Notes: generated by a model not told the origin, from the sequence alone. Shown: positions 1 through 5,965, numbered from the stretch's first letter. The stretch is DNA of 7,095 bases from Prevotella sp. (GCA_017428805.1 JAFRQC010000074.1:1-7095); one strand, 5' to 3'. Made by a program: numbers and translations.

Positions 1-28
1 GTAAGCATTCGACCAAATACAGGTAGTA
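1..28 (+). repeat. IS66 terminal inverted repeat, tnpC-side end
   Basis: These bases match the reverse complement of 2544-2571 at 24/28 positions, with mismatches at repeat positions 13, 15, 22 and 25. The window starts exactly at the element's terminal G. Confidence 0.93.
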
Positions 29-46
29 ATACCTACGTATTATAAT

Positions 47-84
47 AATAGCAGCTACAATCACAGTCGACTGTAGCTGCTATT
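47..84. terminator. Hairpin downstream of tnpC, possible terminator
   Basis: A perfect 13-bp inverted repeat (47-59 AATAGCAGCTACA against 72-84) encloses a 12-nt loop. A 12-bp palindrome, ACAGTCGACTGT (63-74), lies in the loop and inner stem and offers a competing fold. It sits 19 bp past the tnpC stop, between the gene and the IS end. On the minus strand no strong U-run follows (only ATTATAATA), so termination is plausible but unproven. It could also shield the transposase genes from outside transcription or help transposase recognise the end. Confidence 0.55.
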
Positions 85-103
85 GTGTTTTGTAGTACCT
101 ATA

Positions 104-1702
104 TCATGTAGTTTTAGTCATGACAGATTCTGGGTGTGTGAGTTTCCACTTATGTGGTAGCAGTTGTAATAGTTCCTCATAAGATGCTTTTGTATGATAC
201 GGCATCTGGCTGATGATGTCATTCAGATAGTCTCTGGGGTTAACATCATGGTTTCTGCATGTTGCCAGCAGTGAGCATACGACGGCCATGTTCTGTGCAG
301 CCTCGTGATTTCCGCAGAAAAGATAATTCTTCCTGCCCAGCGTAACGGGACGTATCTCATTCTCCGCAAGGTTGTTGTCAAGCAGCAGCCTTCCGTCCTC
401 CAGGTATCGCATCATGTTGTCCCATCGGGTATAGGCGTAGGTAATGGCCTTGCCGATCTGTGATGACTCGCTGTATTTCACGCCCTCCGTCTCCATCCAC
501 AGCTTCATGGCCTCCATGATGGGTTTTGAGAGCTCTTGCCTCTTTGCCTTGCGCTCTTCGGGTGACAGTCCCGCATCGTCACACATGCGCTCTATCTTAT
601 AGAGGTGCTGTATCTCCGCAAGGGCGTGTTCTGCCATTGGGCGGTTTTCATCCAGTGCCTGCTCATAGTGCCTGCGGATATGTACCATACAGTTGACCAG
701 ACGCACGTCGGGGTTAGTCTTGAAGGCTGTTTCATAGCCTGCAAAACCGTCACATTGTAGGTAACCCTTAAAGTTATATCTGTTTGCCAACGACTCTATC
801 ACTGCTCCAGCTCTGGATCCCTGGTCATAATAGAAAAGTACCAGCCGCTCCATTACTGCCCTAACCATCCAGAGGTATTCCTTAGCTGCCTTATGGGTAT
901 CCTTATTGATGACAGGCGTGGTAGTTTCATCAGCCTGTGCATAGTCGGTTTTCATAACCTCTGACTTGAGTACCTCGTAGAGGGGCTTGAGCAGTTCCAT
1001 CGTCTGTTTGAACCAGCCATCCACGGTACTTTCCGTCAGGCCCTTCATGCCAAGGTGGCTGTACTGCTTGATCTGGCGGTAGTATGGCATATGGTACTCA
1101 TACTTCTGGAGCAGGATCTCTGCCAGCAGGCTGGCGCCGGCTATACCTTTATAGATAGGCAGCAGGGGCATCGGGACAATCAGCACACCGCTCATACCCT
1201 TCGGAGCCGTAGAAGTATTGTCCTTCAGCCCCCACTTCTCACGGATAATCTCCTTGATATACAGCTGGCCGGGCTTGTGCTCCACGATACGCGTCACCTC
1301 CTGGCCGATCTTCTTGTAGAGGTCTTTGTCAAGATTGTCGGGAGTAAGGATCACCTGTTCCAGTACGGGCAGGTCCTCCATCATAATGCGATTCTTCTTC
1401 TCCTGTCTGCGTTCCTCCTTGGTCTTGACGATTTTCTCCACAGCCTCGTCACGGGCATCGGCTATCTGCTGAGCGTTCTCAGGCAGCATAGAGGCAAAGA
1501 GGTCGGGATAGTTGGGGTCGATGATGGGGAGCTTCTCTGACTTGCGACCGAAAAGCTGGCGGTTCAGCCATGCGACCTGAGCCGTCAGCTCCTTGATGCG
1601 TGCATTGAGGGAGTCCACTTCCTTCTTGTGGTTCTCGGACAATGTCTGGATAGAGGCGTTGAGCGACTCTATCGTCTTCATGAGTATGTCTCTTTCTTCC
1701 AT
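104..1702 (-). CDS. tnpC: IS66 family transposase TnpC (DDE)
   Basis: This 532-aa protein is the catalytic transposase of the IS66 element. Residues 1-55 form a predicted coiled coil ending in the family motif RQLFGRKSEK (about 48-57). The region that in many IS66 TnpC proteins is a CxxC zinc finger (about 110-160 here) has no cysteine. The catalytic triad is visible as D258 (in ADETTTPV), D318 (in LQCDGFAGYE) and E447 (in DNNLAENEIRP), followed by GRKNYLFCG (456-464). The family CxxH pair is C338 and H341 (CMVHIRRH). Length and C-terminal domain are normal, so the protein looks intact. The start at 1702 is the first Met and lies about 25 bp after a TACCTTTG box. The stop is TGA at 104-106. 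Confidence 0.96.
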   Translation of the reverse strand: MEERDILMKTIESLNASIQTLSENHKKEVDSLNARIKELTAQVAWLNRQLFGRKSEKLPIIDPNYPDLFASMLPENAQQIADARDEAVEKIVKTKEERRQEKKNRIMMEDLPVLEQVILTPDNLDKDLYKKIGQEVTRIVEHKPGQLYIKEIIREKWGLKDNTSTAPKGMSGVLIVPMPLLPIYKGIAGASLLAEILLQKYEYHMPYYRQIKQYSHLGMKGLTESTVDGWFKQTMELLKPLYEVLKSEVMKTDYAQADETTTPVINKDTHKAAKEYLWMVRAVMERLVLFYYDQGSRAGAVIESLANRYNFKGYLQCDGFAGYETAFKTNPDVRLVNCMVHIRRHYEQALDENRPMAEHALAEIQHLYKIERMCDDAGLSPEERKAKRQELSKPIMEAMKLWMETEGVKYSESSQIGKAITYAYTRWDNMMRYLEDGRLLLDNNLAENEIRPVTLGRKNYLFCGNHEAAQNMAVVCSLLATCRNHDVNPRDYLNDIISQMPYHTKASYEELLQLLPHKWKLTHPESVMTKTT

Positions 1703-1726
1703 TGTCCGTACCTTTTAAATATAGTG

Positions 1727-1734
1727 CAAAGGTA
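1727..1734 (-). promoter_or_regulatory. Possible -7 box upstream of tnpC
   Basis: On the minus strand this reads TACCTTTG, a match to the Bacteroidota -7 consensus TAnnTTTG, 25 bp before the tnpC start in the 111-bp tnpB-tnpC spacer. No good TTTG lies about 20 bp further upstream (the region is T-rich), so this is a half-supported promoter. It could give tnpC its own transcript. Confidence 0.4.
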
Positions 1735-1813
1735 CAGAAAATATCTGAGAAAAAAGAATATTTTTTGCTATAAATAACTAATAATCAGTAATATATGTAT
1801 AATGCGATCTCGC

Positions 1814-2182
1814 CTATACCACATACTCGCTTCGCTGTGCCCGGAGGCGCCTGAGTCGCTGGTCCGGAGACTCCTGTATACCCTCTACCATTACCACCAG
1901 GTCGCGCCACTCCATCGGGTAGCTCCGTGTGTCCTCATCATACTCCGGCACCCTGAAGCGTCCTGCCTCCAGACGCTTCACATACATCACCATACCACCG
2001 TCCTCGGCATGGAGCAGTTTCATCAGCTTGCGGCTTGATCCTATGAAGATGAAAACGTCGCCATTGCGTATTGACTTACCCATGCGATCCTTTACAACAC
2101 CGCACAGGGAGTTTATACCCTTGCGCATATCAGTCCTTCCCGGGCATAGATAATAACGCATCGTATCATTCAGACTGAACAT
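1814..2182 (-). CDS. tnpB: IS66 family accessory protein TnpB
   Basis: This 122-aa protein is the second IS66 accessory protein, needed with TnpA and TnpC for efficient transposition in studied members. The family signatures are clear: TDMRKGINSLCGVV (17-30), GDVFIFIGSSRKLMKLL (41-57) and the YVKRLEAGRF block (67-76). I chose the start at 2182 (MFSLNDTMRYYL) because homology to the family begins there. The open frame extends to a Met at 2278, but that extra stretch is antisense-like filler over tnpA. The chosen start overlaps the end of tnpA by 17 bp in another frame, which suggests translational coupling. The C-terminus is basic (RLRRLRAQRSEYVV). The stop is TAG at 1814-1816. Confidence 0.92.
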   Translation of the reverse strand: MFSLNDTMRYYLCPGRTDMRKGINSLCGVVKDRMGKSIRNGDVFIFIGSSRKLMKLLHAEDGGMVMYVKRLEAGRFRVPEYDEDTRSYPMEWRDLVVMVEGIQESPDQRLRRLRAQRSEYVV

Positions 2183-2477
2183 TGGATTGCATGATTTGAC
2201 GGAGGAAAACCATTGCTGAATCGGTACAGTCTTTACCGAAATGTGCACGGATGCCGTTGGGAAAGGCCAAAGTAACACCTTGGATGTCCGAAGACTGGGA
2301 AGATGGGGATTTCTTTAGTAATACAGGGGCAAGAGGAGTCGGAGAAGACGCACTGTATTTACTGCGCCAATAGCGGTAGTTGGAATACGAGATACCTTCA
2401 CGCCTCAAATAATCCATTAGGCAAAAACCACTTGATACTTGGGAGGACTGTAAATTTTCAAATTCTTCACGTGTCAT
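2166..2477 (-). CDS. tnpA: IS66 family accessory protein TnpA (HTH)
   Basis: This 103-aa protein is the first gene of the IS66 element. A helix-turn-helix-like segment, LMDYLRREGISYSNYRYWRSKY (about 20-41), matches the short TnpA/OrfA proteins of Bacteroidota IS66 elements. A conserved C-terminal strand, VTLAFPNGIRAHFG (about 68-81), follows a low-complexity Ser/Pro linker (43-64). A longer frame starts at 2528, but its Met codon directly abuts the likely -7 box (2518-2525), so a transcript from that promoter could not include it. The start MTREEFENL at 2477 is therefore preferred. It overlaps tnpB by 17 bp. Its role is probably DNA binding within the transposition complex. Confidence 0.87.
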   Translation of the reverse strand: MTREEFENLQSSQVSSGFCLMDYLRREGISYSNYRYWRSKYSASSPTPLAPVLLKKSPSSQSSDIQGVTLAFPNGIRAHFGKDCTDSAMVFLRQIMQSNVQSE

Positions 2478-2517
2478 AATACTGTAACTGTTGTAGTCGT
2501 GTGCACTATTGCGCCTG

Positions 2518-2549
2518 CAAAGGTACAACTTTACTACAATTGCTACAAC
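2518..2549 (-). promoter_or_regulatory. Promoter of the IS66 tnpA operon
   Basis: On the minus strand the -7 box TACCTTTG lies at 2525-2518. Exactly 20 bp upstream is GTTG (2549-2546), a three-of-four match to the TTTG -33 box. Transcription should begin near 2511-2514, about 35 nt before the tnpA start. The -33 box lies within the terminal inverted repeat, so transposase bound at the end could repress its own promoter (inference). Confidence 0.6.
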
Positions 2550-3568
2550 GTGTATTCGCTCGAATGCTTACACTGCAGCGTAGCAGCTTCATCGTCTGTG
2601 AGGTGGAGGCTCTTGACAATCACATCGAGGGGAACGCCATTGGCCTTTAAAGTACGTGCACTCTCCAGCTTTTCCTGAACATTTTTCCGTCTCTCTTCTT
2701 CACGCCCTTCTGCCCGGCCTTTTGCTTCGCCTTCAGCCAAACCTTTAGCCAAACCTTTAGCGTGGCCCTTTTTAAGGCCTTTTATCTCAGCCTCAAGCAG
2801 TTTGGTTTTCATGACATCGGTATCACGGACAAGAGTGTCAAGGTAGTTGTCATAGACACGGCGCTCTTCCTCTGACATCCTGAGATATTCCAGACGCTCA
2901 CGGGCCTCAATCAGGCCGGGAACTGTTGTGTCTGGACGGATATACTCATCTTTCAGGTACTCCAGCCATTCTTCCAGCGGCGTGACGGCCAGCTGATTGA
3001 ATTCATTCACACGGATGACAAAATATTCCGGGAAGACATCCTCTGGTGTCACCACATGCAGGTCATCCTGCTCATGTTGTGTCAGTTGGAGGGTATCCTT
3101 AGTATGTACGCCAATCAGCGTGGTCTGCCCGTGATAGAGATAGTCGGCTCCTTCGCCAAGATCGAAGTAGAGAATGTTGATGCTGTACACCTTTTTCACA
3201 TTCTCATAACTCTTCCCTCGTCCCATGTGCTCCGTGATGGTCTTCGCCACACCATAGAGCATCCGCTGCAGGTAGTCCAGTTCACGGCTCTGCTGGATCT
3301 CAACGATGATGATCCGTCCCTGGGAGTCCTTCGCCTTGATGTCCACTCGATTGAACTTGTCGTCCTTGTGTTCCTGGTTCGACTCGCTTTCCAGGAGTTC
3401 CACAATTTCAACTTTCTCGCCGATAAGTACGTTGATCAGGCCTTCGAAGATGGCAAAGTCGGCCTTTGAGCGGAGCATGTACTTCGCTGCCCAGTCAAAC
3501 CGTATGTACCTGTTCTTACCCTTTACCATCATCTTTCCTTTCTTTGTCTTTTTGATGTCTTTTGCCAT
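2543..3568 (-). CDS. Rpn-family PD-(D/E)XK nuclease, C-terminus altered by IS66
   Basis: This 341-aa protein belongs to the Rpn / 'PD-(D/E)XK nuclease family transposase' group, whose studied members are DNA endonucleases that promote RecA-independent recombination. The nuclease core shows D76 (NRVDIKAKD) and the E90-x-Q92 motif (IIIVEIQQS), preceded by RFDWAAKYMLRSK (23-35), typical of the family N-terminus. Residues 262-300 are charged Lys/Gly/Ala/Glu repeats (KGLAKGLAEGEAKGRAEG), followed by a small helical motif (GVPLDVIVKSLHLTDDEA), also usual for the family. Residues 334-341, most of codon 333 and the TAG stop lie inside the IS66 end, so the native tail after about residue 332 is lost. 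The conserved parts remain, so it may still be active. The start at 3568 is preceded by a good Bacteroidota promoter and a 42-bp A/T-rich leader. Confidence 0.9.
   Translation of the reverse strand: MAKDIKKTKKGKMMVKGKNRYIRFDWAAKYMLRSKADFAIFEGLINVLIGEKVEIVELLESESNQEHKDDKFNRVDIKAKDSQGRIIIVEIQQSRELDYLQRMLYGVAKTITEHMGRGKSYENVKKVYSINILYFDLGEGADYLYHGQTTLIGVHTKDTLQLTQHEQDDLHVVTPEDVFPEYFVIRVNEFNQLAVTPLEEWLEYLKDEYIRPDTTVPGLIEARERLEYLRMSEEERRVYDNYLDTLVRDTDVMKTKLLEAEIKGLKKGHAKGLAKGLAEGEAKGRAEGREEERRKNVQEKLESARTLKANGVPLDVIVKSLHLTDDEAATLQCKHSSEYTL
2544..2571 (-). repeat. IS66 terminal inverted repeat, tnpA-side end
   Basis: This is the partner of 1-28. Read on the minus strand it begins GTAAGCATTCGA. It also encodes most of the last eight codons of the disrupted Rpn gene, whose TAG stop is at 2543-2545. 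Its inner part carries the possible -33 box of the tnpA promoter. Confidence 0.93.
2735..2758 (-). repeat. 12-bp tandem repeat inside the Rpn gene
   Basis: Two perfect copies of AGCCAAACCTTT (plus-strand reading) lie side by side, with a degraded third copy after them. They encode KGLA-KGLA (residues 271-278). The unit length keeps the frame, so copy-number change by slippage would only lengthen or shorten the charged linker. Confidence 0.8.
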
Positions 3569-3610
3569 AGTGATTAAAATTTAAATGGTGTAACAAACTA
3601 AATTCGGGGG

Positions 3611-3642
3611 CAAAGGTACGAACTATTTTCTGAACCGCCAAA
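3611..3642 (-). promoter_or_regulatory. Promoter of the Rpn-family gene
   Basis: On the minus strand TTTG (3642-3639) is followed after exactly 20 bp by TACCTTTG (3618-3611), a full match to the Bacteroidota primary sigma consensus. It lies about 43 bp before the start at 3568. The -33 box is part of a 10-bp inverted repeat shared with the divergent promoter. Confidence 0.8.
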
Positions 3643-3688
3643 CTTTTCAGCAGAAAAATGAGAGATTGGTGCGAATGATTTGGCGGTT
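3633..3688. repeat. Inverted repeat spanning both divergent -33 boxes
   Basis: AACCGCCAAA (3633-3642) is the perfect reverse complement of TTTGGCGGTT (3679-3688), with 36 bp between them. Each arm contains the TTTG -33 box of one of the two divergent promoters plus GCGGTT just downstream of it. It could be a two-arm operator for one regulator, or the trace of a duplicated and inverted promoter. Confidence 0.75.
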
Positions 3689-3710
3689 TAAGAAAAAGAA
3701 CGTATCTTTG
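3679..3710 (+). promoter_or_regulatory. Promoter of the small divergent ORF
   Basis: TTTG (3679-3682), 20 bp, then TATCTTTG (3703-3710): a full Bacteroidota consensus match. The ORF's ATG is only 8 bp past the -7 box, so the transcript would be leaderless or nearly so. From the -33 box on, about 25 of 32 positions match the opposing Rpn promoter. Confidence 0.75.
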
Positions 3711-3718
3711 CAGACGAT

Positions 3719-4042
3719 ATGAGAAAGATTGAAATCAAAAATCGGAAGGAGACGGATGTGACGGATGAGGCGCTGTATGTGCTGAATAAGGAGTCGCACG
3801 GGATGTGGACAGAGCAAGGTCTGGATGCACCGTGGATGCATCTGACGTTTCCTGAGTTCCAGCAGGCAATTCGTGGGGTGCCGATGTTTGGGGCGGATGG
3901 GCAGAACGATGCGCATATTTATGCAGCAAAAGATGCAAAGAGGAAAGAAAAAGACCTTAAATCGATAGCTTTATGCACTTTTGTTTGGTGTTTTGGAAGA
4001 ATTAAACTACCTTTGCAGCCGAAAATATCGTTTATAGTTTAA
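3719..4042 (+). CDS. Small hypothetical protein, possibly a truncated remnant
   Basis: I do not recognise this 107-aa frame. Residues 1-80 look like a real protein: hydrophilic, with the composition of its neighbours, an aromatic/proline-rich middle (LDAPWMHLTFPEFQQAIRGVPMFG, 35-58) and a lysine-rich end (KDAKRKEKDLK). No signal peptide, membrane segment or known motif is visible. Residues 81-107 are encoded by the A/T-rich argD promoter region and the first heptamers before argD, and the TAA stop falls inside those repeats. That tail is probably not native. The gene may have been cut by the rearrangement that put the argD unit here, or the real reading may end differently. It has a strong promoter shared in mirror image with the Rpn gene, which argues that it is or was expressed. 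A functional link to Rpn is only suggested by that arrangement. Confidence 0.5.
   Translation: MRKIEIKNRKETDVTDEALYVLNKESHGMWTEQGLDAPWMHLTFPEFQQAIRGVPMFGADGQNDAHIYAAKDAKRKEKDLKSIALCTFVWCFGRIKLPLQPKISFIV
3984..4015 (+). promoter_or_regulatory. Promoter of the argD-proC unit
   Basis: TTTG (3984-3987), 20 bp, then TACCTTTG (4008-4015) match the Bacteroidota consensus fully. Transcription would start near 4020, giving a leader of about 39 nt made mostly of heptamer repeats. The promoter lies inside the 3' part of the preceding small ORF. Confidence 0.78.
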
Positions 4043-4058
4043 AGTTTATAGTTTAAAG
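4030..4058 (+). repeat. Four tandem heptamers abutting the argD start
   Basis: GTTTATA, GTTTAAA, GTTTATA, GTTTAAA and a final G run directly into the argD ATG at 4059. The unit is the same length and pattern (GTTTAnA) as the arms of the two 105-bp repeats further downstream. The run forms most of the short leader of the argD transcript and supplies the A/U-rich context usual before Bacteroidota starts. Confidence 0.85.
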
Positions 4059-5186
4059 ATGAAGCTATTCGACGTATATCCGCTCTTCGACGTGAACATC
4101 GTCAAGGGCAAGGGTTGCAAGGTGTGGGACGACAAGGGTCAGGAGTATCTGGACCTGTACGGCGGACATGCCGTCATCAGCATCGGCCACGCCCATCCCC
4201 ACTATATAGAAAAGGTAACGGAGCAGTTGCAGAAGCTGGGGTTCTACTCCAACTCGGTAATCAATAAGTTGCAAGTGGAGCTGGCAGAGCGCTTAGGCAA
4301 GATCTGCGGCTACGACGACTATCAGCTGTTCCTGATCAACTCTGGTGCCGAGGCGAACGAGAACGCCCTGAAACTCGCCTCGTTCACTAACGGCAGGACG
4401 CGCGTCTTGTCTTGTGAGAAGGCTTTCCACGGACGTACCTCGCTGGCCGTTGAGGTGACGAACAATCCGAAGATCATCGCTCCCATCAATGATAACAGTC
4501 ACGTGACCTATCTGCCATTGAACGACCTTCCCGCCTGGGAGGCAGAACTGGCGAAGGGCGATGTCTGCGCCGTGATTCTGGAGTGCATCCAGGGTGTTGG
4601 CGGCATCAAATTGGCCACGAAGGAGTTTGCTCAGGGACTGGCCGCTGCCTGCAAGAAATATGGCACTATCCTCATCTGCGACGAGATCCAGTGCGGCTAC
4701 GGACGAAGCGGAAAGTTCTTTGCCCATCAGTGGCTCGACATCCGTCCGGACATCATCACCGTTGCCAAAGGCATCGCCAATGGTTTCCCGATGGGCGGTG
4801 TGCTGATCTCTCCGGAGTTCAAACCGGTGTATGGACAGCTGGGAACGACGTTCGGAGGTAATCATTTGGCCTGTGCTGCTGCGCTGGCTGTGCTTGATGT
4901 GTTCGAAGAGGAGAATCTGGTGGAGAATGCCAGAGTGGTTGGCGAGTACCTTATTGAGGAAATTAAAAAATTAAATAATGAAAAGATTAAAGACGTCAGA
5001 GGCCGGGGGCTGATGATTGGCATCGACCTCGACTGTCCGCATGCCGATGTGCGTAAGCCGCTGATCTATCAGGAGCATTGCTTCACCGGCTGCGCAGGAA
5101 CGAACATCCTGCGTCTGCTGCCACCGCTCTGCCTCACTAAGGAAGATGCCGATGATTTCATCAAAAAGTTAAAGAAAGTATTATGA
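4059..5186 (+). CDS. argD: Acetyl/succinyl-ornithine aminotransferase ArgD
   Basis: This 375-aa class-III PLP aminotransferase carries out the glutamate-dependent amination of N-acyl-glutamate semialdehyde to N-acyl-ornithine in cytoplasmic arginine synthesis. Bacteroidota generally use N-succinyl rather than N-acetyl intermediates, so the substrate here is probably succinylated (inference). Visible motifs are the PLP phosphate loop SGAEAN (95-100), FHGRT (123-127), D208 in CDEIQCGYGRSG, the Schiff-base lysine K237 in TVAKGIANGFPMGG, TTFGGNHLAC (263-272) and the substrate-arginine region ILRLLPPL (350-357). Length is normal for ArgD. A very A/T-rich stretch encodes a linker (about 300-311). 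The start at 4059 lies after a consensus promoter and heptamer repeats, and the stop overlaps proC by ATGA. The argG and argC genes that often precede it in Bacteroides are not upstream here. Other class-III enzymes such as ornithine aminotransferase are less likely given the size and motifs. Confidence 0.92.
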   Translation: MKLFDVYPLFDVNIVKGKGCKVWDDKGQEYLDLYGGHAVISIGHAHPHYIEKVTEQLQKLGFYSNSVINKLQVELAERLGKICGYDDYQLFLINSGAEANENALKLASFTNGRTRVLSCEKAFHGRTSLAVEVTNNPKIIAPINDNSHVTYLPLNDLPAWEAELAKGDVCAVILECIQGVGGIKLATKEFAQGLAAACKKYGTILICDEIQCGYGRSGKFFAHQWLDIRPDIITVAKGIANGFPMGGVLISPEFKPVYGQLGTTFGGNHLACAAALAVLDVFEEENLVENARVVGEYLIEEIKKLNNEKIKDVRGRGLMIGIDLDCPHADVRKPLIYQEHCFTGCAGTNILRLLPPLCLTKEDADDFIKKLKKVL

Positions 5187-5962
5187 AAATAGCAGTAATA
5201 GGAGCAGGCGCCATGGGCGGCGCCACTGTGGAAGGCCTCATCAAGGGGCAGCAATTCAAGAACGAGGACATCACCGTGAGCGACCCTTCGCAGGCCGTGG
5301 TGGAGAAGTTTGCCAAGACGGGCGTCAGTGTGACGACGGACAACAAGTTGGCGGCTGACAGTGCAGACATCGTCTGTGTGGTCGTGAAGCCCTGGCTCGT
5401 GGAGCAGGTGCTGAAGGACATCAAGCCAGAACTGGATCCGAAGAAGCAGATTCTGATTGTGATTGCCGCCGGCGTGAAGTCGGAGAGCATCAAGGAGTGG
5501 CTGGGAGAGCAGTGCCCGCCGCTGTTCCTCGTGATTCCGAATATCGCCATTGCGGAGATGGCATCGATGACGTTTATCGTACCTATCGGAGCCTCGGAAG
5601 CAGAGACCAAGACCGTTGTCAACATCTTCGACGAGATGGGCAATTCGCTGATCACCGACGAGGCGCATCTGGCAGCAGGCACGACGCTCGCCTCCTGTGG
5701 CATCGCCTACGCTATGCGGTATATCCGTGCAGCATCGGAAGGCGGTGTGGAACTGGGCTTCAAGGCCGACGATGCGAAGAGGATCGTGATGCAGACGATG
5801 AAAGGCGCCGTAGAGCTGTTGGAGGCCAGCGGTCTGCACCCCGAGGCCGCCATCGACCTGGTGACGACACCTGGCGGTGTGACCATCAAGGGTCTCAACG
5901 AGATGGAACATGCAGGCTTTACCTCCGCCGTCATCCGCGGACTCAAAGCAGGAGCGAAGTAA
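5183..5962 (+). CDS. proC: Pyrroline-5-carboxylate reductase ProC
   Basis: This 259-aa enzyme reduces 1-pyrroline-5-carboxylate to proline with NAD(P)H, the last step of proline synthesis. The N-terminal Rossmann motif is GAGAMGG (8-14). VVKPWLVEQVL (67-77) and the VIPNIAIAEMASMT segment (about 117-130) follow, the latter replacing the more usual MPNTP. The C-terminal P5CR signature is clear: AASEGGVELGF, then DLVTTPGGVTIKGLNEME (about 226-243) and GFTSAVIRGLKAG. Length is slightly short of the common 265-280 aa but no domain is missing. Its ATG overlaps the argD stop (ATGA), so translation is likely coupled. The pairing fits shared glutamate-semialdehyde and ornithine/proline metabolism. It is followed after 3 bp by the first copy of the 105-bp repeat. 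Confidence 0.95.
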   Translation: MKIAVIGAGAMGGATVEGLIKGQQFKNEDITVSDPSQAVVEKFAKTGVSVTTDNKLAADSADIVCVVVKPWLVEQVLKDIKPELDPKKQILIVIAAGVKSESIKEWLGEQCPPLFLVIPNIAIAEMASMTFIVPIGASEAETKTVVNIFDEMGNSLITDEAHLAAGTTLASCGIAYAMRYIRAASEGGVELGFKADDAKRIVMQTMKGAVELLEASGLHPEAAIDLVTTPGGVTIKGLNEMEHAGFTSAVIRGLKAGAK

Positions 5963-5965
5963 TAT

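Larger units (their letters stand above)
1..2571 (-). mobile_element. Complete IS66-family insertion sequence (tnpA-tnpB-tnpC)
   Basis: A 2571-bp element is bounded by inverted repeats at 1-28 and 2544-2571 that agree at 24 of 28 positions, the first 12 (GTAAGCATTCGA) being perfect. GTAAGC-type ends, the three-gene order tnpA, tnpB, tnpC and the size all fit the IS66 family. All three genes read on the minus strand, so the tnpA-proximal end is at 2571. All three frames are open and the DDE residues of TnpC are present, so the copy looks intact. IS66 elements usually make an 8-bp target duplication. The right flank would give ACTGCAGC (2572-2579), but the left flank lies outside the window, so this cannot be confirmed. 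The insertion lies in the 3' end of the Rpn-family gene and is co-directional with it. Confidence 0.95.

Noticed and set aside
1055..1540. 161-aa open frame on the plus strand inside the IS66 element
   Set aside because: It is antisense to tnpC. It is leucine/histidine-rich shadow coding without an upstream promoter.
2183..2278. Longer tnpB starting at 2278
   Set aside because: The extra 32 residues do not resemble TnpB and overlap tnpA coding sequence. The family-like N-terminus starts at 2182.
2478..2528. Longer tnpA starting at 2528
   Set aside because: That Met codon abuts the upstream side of the likely -7 box (2518-2525), so it would not be in the transcript from that promoter, and the added residues are not family-like.
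4293..4865. 190-aa open frame on the minus strand
   Set aside because: It is antisense to the core of argD including the PLP lysine region. It has no recognisable domain or promoter.
5069..5911. 280-aa open frame on the minus strand
   Set aside because: It lies antisense to the 3' end of argD and most of proC, both well supported by motifs. The His/Arg/Leu-rich composition is typical of the mirror of a G+C-biased coding frame, and no motif is seen.
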